This document shows positions 11,826 through 14,139 of a stretch of 14,139 bases of DNA, in pieces. A program made the translations under genes and the position numbers. The notes under the pieces were generated by a model. The model was not told where the DNA came from. It worked only from the letters and a program-made list of their open reading frames with translations, and did not search any database. The stretch spans positions 1 to 14,139 of the forward strand of contig CAYUCB010000190.1 of assembly GCA_964443075.1 (NCBI GenBank). Direction: 5' to 3'. Position 1 is the stretch's first letter. Each line of letters opens with the position of its first letter. Source of the DNA: DSQQ01 sp964443075 (GTDB taxonomy: Bacteria > Chloroflexota > Anaerolineae > 4572-78 > J111).

Positions 11826-13307
11826 TTAAATGTATCCTCTTGTTTGACATGCTTCCCGAAATTGCCGATAACGCTCCTCGTAAGCCGCTGCCAACGCCGG
11901 ACGCGGTTCAACCCGCTCAACCAGGCGCACCATAGCCCGCGTGGCCGGGATGATCCCCTGATACCAAACCCCGGCAGCGGCGATTATCGCCGCGCCCATC
12001 GCCCCGCCGGTAACTTCGGGCCGAACCAGGGTGCGCCCCAAAATGTCGGCCCGAATCTGGCTCCAGGTCCGGCTGTGGGTGGCTCCCCCGGCACTGTAAA
12101 TCGTATCGCCAATCACCGCACCGATTTCGGCCAATGTGTCGTAAGCCAACCGCTCCACATAGCCGACGCCTTCCAGATGGGCGGTATAATCTGAGGCAAG
12201 ACTCGGTGGTGGGGTGGTGGGGTGGTCAGGAGTCAGCTTGAGGGTAAAACCGGTGGCGGTGGGGTGGGCAAAGGGGAAACGCTCGCCGGTGCGGGTGAGC
12301 GGGTAAATGAGGGTATCGGTGGGGGTCAAGGTTAAGGCTTGTTCATTCAACTCGGCCCAATGCTCTGGCGGAAAGCGTAAGGCGATAGCCTCACCGCCGG
12401 TGTTGCTGGCTCCACCGGGCAGCCAGTAACCATCGGGGTGGCGGTGGCTGTAAATACGCCCCTGCGGGTCGAGCAGCAGCCGCTCGGTGACACCTTTGAT
12501 GACCAAGGTGGTGCCCAGGGTGCTGTTCCAATCGCCGGGGGCCATAGCCCCGGTGGAAATTTGGGAAGCGCAGCCATCACTCATTCCGGCCAGCACCGGG
12601 ATACCGGCCGGCAGACCGGTGGCCTCGGCGCACGCAAGTGAGGTTTTGGCTATCGGCGTGCCCGGTTTGACCACTGCCGGCAATCGTTCCAACGGGATGC
12701 CCAGTTCGCTTTCAATAAACAAAGGCCAGCGGTCATTCAACAGATCGTAGCCGGTTTTGAGGGCGTTGGAGAAATCACTCACCCCGTACGCGCCGGTCAA
12801 CCGGCCGACAATAAAATCGGCGGCATGGATAAAGCAATGCGCTGCGGCAAATAGAGCCGGTTCATGCTCACACAGCCAGAGGATTTTGGACAAAGCAAAC
12901 GAGGCGTTGAATTGATACCCCAACGCCGCTGCCTGAGCCTGACCGGCAGTCTGCACCTGTTTGGCTTCGGCCTGCGCCCGGCTGTCGTTGTACATCAGGG
13001 CCGGTCTAAGCGGCTGGCCCTGCGGGTCAACCGGCAGCACCGTGCCGGAAGTGGAGGTGAGGGAGATGGCGGCAATAGCCGCCGGATCAATCCCTTGCCT
13101 GCGCAGGTCGGCGGCCACCTGGCCCAGGCAAGCAACCACCGCCGCCCACCACGTTTCCGGTTCCTGCTCGGCCCAGCGCGGAGGCAACTGTCCAGGGCGG
13201 CTAACCGGAAATGACTCATCTGCCTGGGCCAAAACTGTCCCTTGCTGGTTACAAACTACCACCCGCGCGCCTTGCGTCCCAACATCTATGCCAATGACAA
13301 AGCTCAT
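11826..13307 (-). CDS. FGGY-family carbohydrate kinase
   Basis: The protein has 493 residues. FGGY kinases transfer phosphate from ATP to sugars such as xylulose, ribulose, glycerol or fuculose. Visible signatures are the first phosphate loop GIDVGTQGARVVV (6-18), YNDSRA (106-111), the catalytic-base region GMSDGCASQIS (242-252, D244 the likely base), the adenosine-side STLGTT (262-267) and the C-terminal SAGGATHSRTWSQIRAD (405-421) followed by GGAMGAAIIAA. The substrate is not determined; it most resembles the xylulokinase/ribulokinase-like branch. Residues ~359-372 (TPDHPTTPPPSLAS) are an extra Pro/Thr segment encoded by a tandem repeat. The start ATG has no ribosome site and the DNA upstream is a heptamer array. 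The phosphomutase follows on the same strand. An RbsR-like regulator in the same window makes pentose control plausible (inference). Confidence 0.92.
   Translation of the reverse strand: MSFVIGIDVGTQGARVVVCNQQGTVLAQADESFPVSRPGQLPPRWAEQEPETWWAAVVACLGQVAADLRRQGIDPAAIAAISLTSTSGTVLPVDPQGQPLRPALMYNDSRAQAEAKQVQTAGQAQAAALGYQFNASFALSKILWLCEHEPALFAAAHCFIHAADFIVGRLTGAYGVSDFSNALKTGYDLLNDRWPLFIESELGIPLERLPAVVKPGTPIAKTSLACAEATGLPAGIPVLAGMSDGCASQISTGAMAPGDWNSTLGTTLVIKGVTERLLLDPQGRIYSHRHPDGYWLPGGASNTGGEAIALRFPPEHWAELNEQALTLTPTDTLIYPLTRTGERFPFAHPTATGFTLKLTPDHPTTPPPSLASDYTAHLEGVGYVERLAYDTLAEIGAVIGDTIYSAGGATHSRTWSQIRADILGRTLVRPEVTGGAMGAAIIAAAGVWYQGIIPATRAMVRLVERVEPRPALAAAYEERYRQFREACQTRGYI
12205..12227. repeat. 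Period-8 GGTGGTGG array inside the kinase gene
   Basis: GGTGGTGG is repeated 2.8 times on the + strand. In the kinase it encodes a Thr/Pro-rich insertion between a strand ending FTLKL and the helix starting SDYTAHLEG. The reading frame is preserved. Confidence 0.7.
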
Positions 13308-13398
13308 AGCCGATAGCCGATGGCGGATGGTAGGTGATGGATGGTAGCTAGCGCATGGGTAATAGCGGATAGCGGGTAGTTCATAGCTGGTGAGTGGG
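13301..13398. repeat. Degenerate heptamer array at the kinase start codon
   Basis: From 13308 the + strand reads in clean 7-base register: AGCCGAT, AGCCGAT, GGCGGAT, GGTAGGT, GATGGAT, GGTAGCT, AGCGCAT, GGGTAAT, AGCGGAT, AGCGGGT, AGTTCAT, AGCTGGT, GAGTGGG. The preceding AGCTCAT (13301-13307) is also in register and contains the kinase start codon in reverse. No promoter or ribosome site for the kinase is evident in the array. Confidence 0.8.
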
Positions 13399-13415
13399 GG
13401 GAAGTTGAATTTTGG

Positions 13416-13640
13416 TTAGCCCAATGTATTCCGAAAAGCATTAATACTTTTGGCAAGTTGTTCACCGTCCTTATACAATTCTTGCTGTTCCGCGTCGGTA
13501 ATATAACCTCGGCCTAAAGCCAAGAAACTACCGCTAACAACCTCAAAAATTGAGCCTACAGCCACCTCTTTATGGTATTTGAAGCTCTGATTACTATACT
13601 TGGCTGCTCCTTCAGCAATATTGGCCTCTAGAAAAGTTTT
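13416..13640 (-). pseudogene. Four-helix-bundle protein (23S rRNA IVP-like), N-terminally truncated
   Basis: Reading the minus strand down to the TAA at 13418-13416 gives NIAEGAAKYSNQSFKYHKE, VAVGSIFEVVSGSFLALGRG and YITDAEQQELYKDGEQ, followed by LAKSINAFRNTLG. This is the C-terminal ~70 residues of the four-helix-bundle (S23/IVP-like) family: NIAEG, the E-x-x-x-GS pattern and GYI are diagnostic. The conserved N-terminal ~45 residues (the part ending in SI-x-x-NIAEG) are missing. The frame stays open back to a TAG at 13697-13695 but has no ATG, GTG or TTG and shows no family resemblance beyond about base 13628. The gene appears to have lost its front half beside repeat B. Function in this family is unclear. 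Confidence 0.75.
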
Positions 13641-13790
13641 CGCCGGAATTGGGAGATTTGGGGATGAAAAACAAAGAAAAAATCCCCTAACCGCCTAATC
13701 CCGGCCCAATTATGCTGGTTAGGGTTTTGAAACCGTAACCCATCCTCACCGAATTTTAATCCGCCCATACCTTTTGGATGAGAGCAGATA

Positions 13791-13913
13791 TCCCACCCCT
13801 ACCCCGTTGTGACAGCTTAAACCGGTTGAGAACGGGCGGCGATGGTCTCATTGCTGCCCTCCAACCTCTACAACCTCGGAGGGTGGTGGGTCTTGTACCT
13901 CGATCCAACCTAC
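13791..13913. repeat. Dispersed structured repeat, copy B
   Basis: This is the ungapped partner of 10046-10168 in the same orientation. In the main stem one base change (CATCGC to CATTGC) turns a G-C pair into G-U, which keeps pairing possible. It ends five bases before the stop codon of the glycosylase-like remnant and lies between two damaged genes. Confidence 0.8.
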
Positions 13914-13917
13914 GGGT

Positions 13918-14139
13918 TCAATCAAATATTTTTTCCATACCTGCTCTAAAATCATTGGCCCCACCGTGAGAAGGATGACGAACATAAGTAAATGAAATAT
14001 TTTTTATATTTTTCAGGGCATGCTCCGCACTTTTACCTACCACTACAATTTGATTAGGTCTAATCAATGAATTTATCTCTGATAATCAATACTTCGGACA
14101 GTTTTCAATTGACATAAAAAACAAAATCATCTATCCTTC
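13918..14139 (-). pseudogene. Uracil-DNA-glycosylase-like C-terminal remnant with in-frame stop (5' partial)
   Basis: The minus strand before the TGA at 13920-13918 encodes LSEINSLIRPNQIVVVGKSA, EHALKNIKNISFTYV and RHPSHGGANDFRAGMEKIFD. The I-x-P-x-x-I-V-x-x-G-x-x-A pattern, followed ~25 residues later by HPS-x-GG, fits the C-terminal end of the uracil-DNA-glycosylase superfamily, where HPS is the DNA-contacting motif. Upstream in the same frame come MSIENCPKY, then TGA (14088-14086), then the LSEI segment, so the family-like frame crosses a stop; a TAG lies at 14133-14131 as well. It is probably a decayed gene. A short gene starting at the TTG inside LSEINSL is a weaker alternative. The rest is beyond the window. 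Confidence 0.5.

Noticed and set aside
12438..13347. Several + strand open frames over the kinase gene
   Set aside because: They are antisense shadows; only the minus frame carries FGGY motifs.
13778..13969. Open frame of 63 codons on the + strand
   Set aside because: It is mostly made of repeat copy B and continues antisense to the glycosylase-like remnant.
14086..14088. TGA recoded as tryptophan
   Set aside because: Every other gene in the window uses ordinary codons and TAA/TGA stops, and a TAG is also in the same frame, so decay is the simpler reading.

Overview
The window looks like a GC-rich chromosomal segment of a free-living bacterium, most probably a member of the Chloroflexota (Anaerolineae-like). 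This is an inference. It rests on the pairing of DUF2079-type and other polytopic membrane proteins that carry large C-terminal beta domains, a cyclic-nucleotide-domain protein without a DNA-binding domain, P-loop ATPases with winged-helix tails, and many short degenerate period-7 and period-8 repeats. No rRNA, tRNA, CRISPR array, phage gene or transposase was seen.

Left part, + strand (1-8194): the window opens inside a membrane protein gene (1-2046) whose C terminus has a recognisable ILEI/PANDER-type (FAM3-like) domain. A strong promoter sits across its stop codon and starts a second unit. That unit encodes a cNMP-binding protein with a coiled-coil tail (2089-2859), a response-regulator receiver fused to a P-loop ATPase (3007-4380), a second P-loop ATPase with a winged helix and a helical C-terminal tail (4377-5666, ATGA overlap), and a DUF2079-type membrane protein (5681-8194). 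The middle three genes look like one signalling cassette: a ligand sensor, a phosphorylation-gated NTPase and a partner NTPase. Its output is unknown.

Middle (8206-9957): a LacI/RbsR-family repressor on + has its own consensus promoter and two abutting 12-bp operator-like boxes at the predicted transcription start, which suggests autorepression. It converges on a two-gene toxin-antitoxin locus on - (RelE/ParE-like toxin first, Phd/YefM-like antitoxin second, ATGA overlap). That locus has perfect-consensus -35 and -10 hexamers and a 9-bp-arm palindrome, and its transcript is predicted to be leaderless.

Right part, - strand (10364-13307): an FGGY-family sugar kinase is followed by a phosphomannomutase/phosphoglucomutase-family enzyme in the same direction, a small sugar-phosphate metabolism unit. 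Beyond it (13308-14139) lies a decayed zone: a heptamer array touching the kinase start codon, an N-terminally truncated four-helix-bundle gene, a copy of a 123-bp dispersed repeat, and the tail of a uracil-DNA-glycosylase-like gene with an in-frame stop.

Two repeat systems run through the window. One is a 123-bp structured intergenic repeat (10046-10168 and 13791-13913, about 86% identical and ungapped, plus a 3' fragment at 9290-9328). The other is a set of degenerate 7- or 8-bp arrays, often as inverted pairs. These lie between genes and also inside three coding sequences without breaking the frame.
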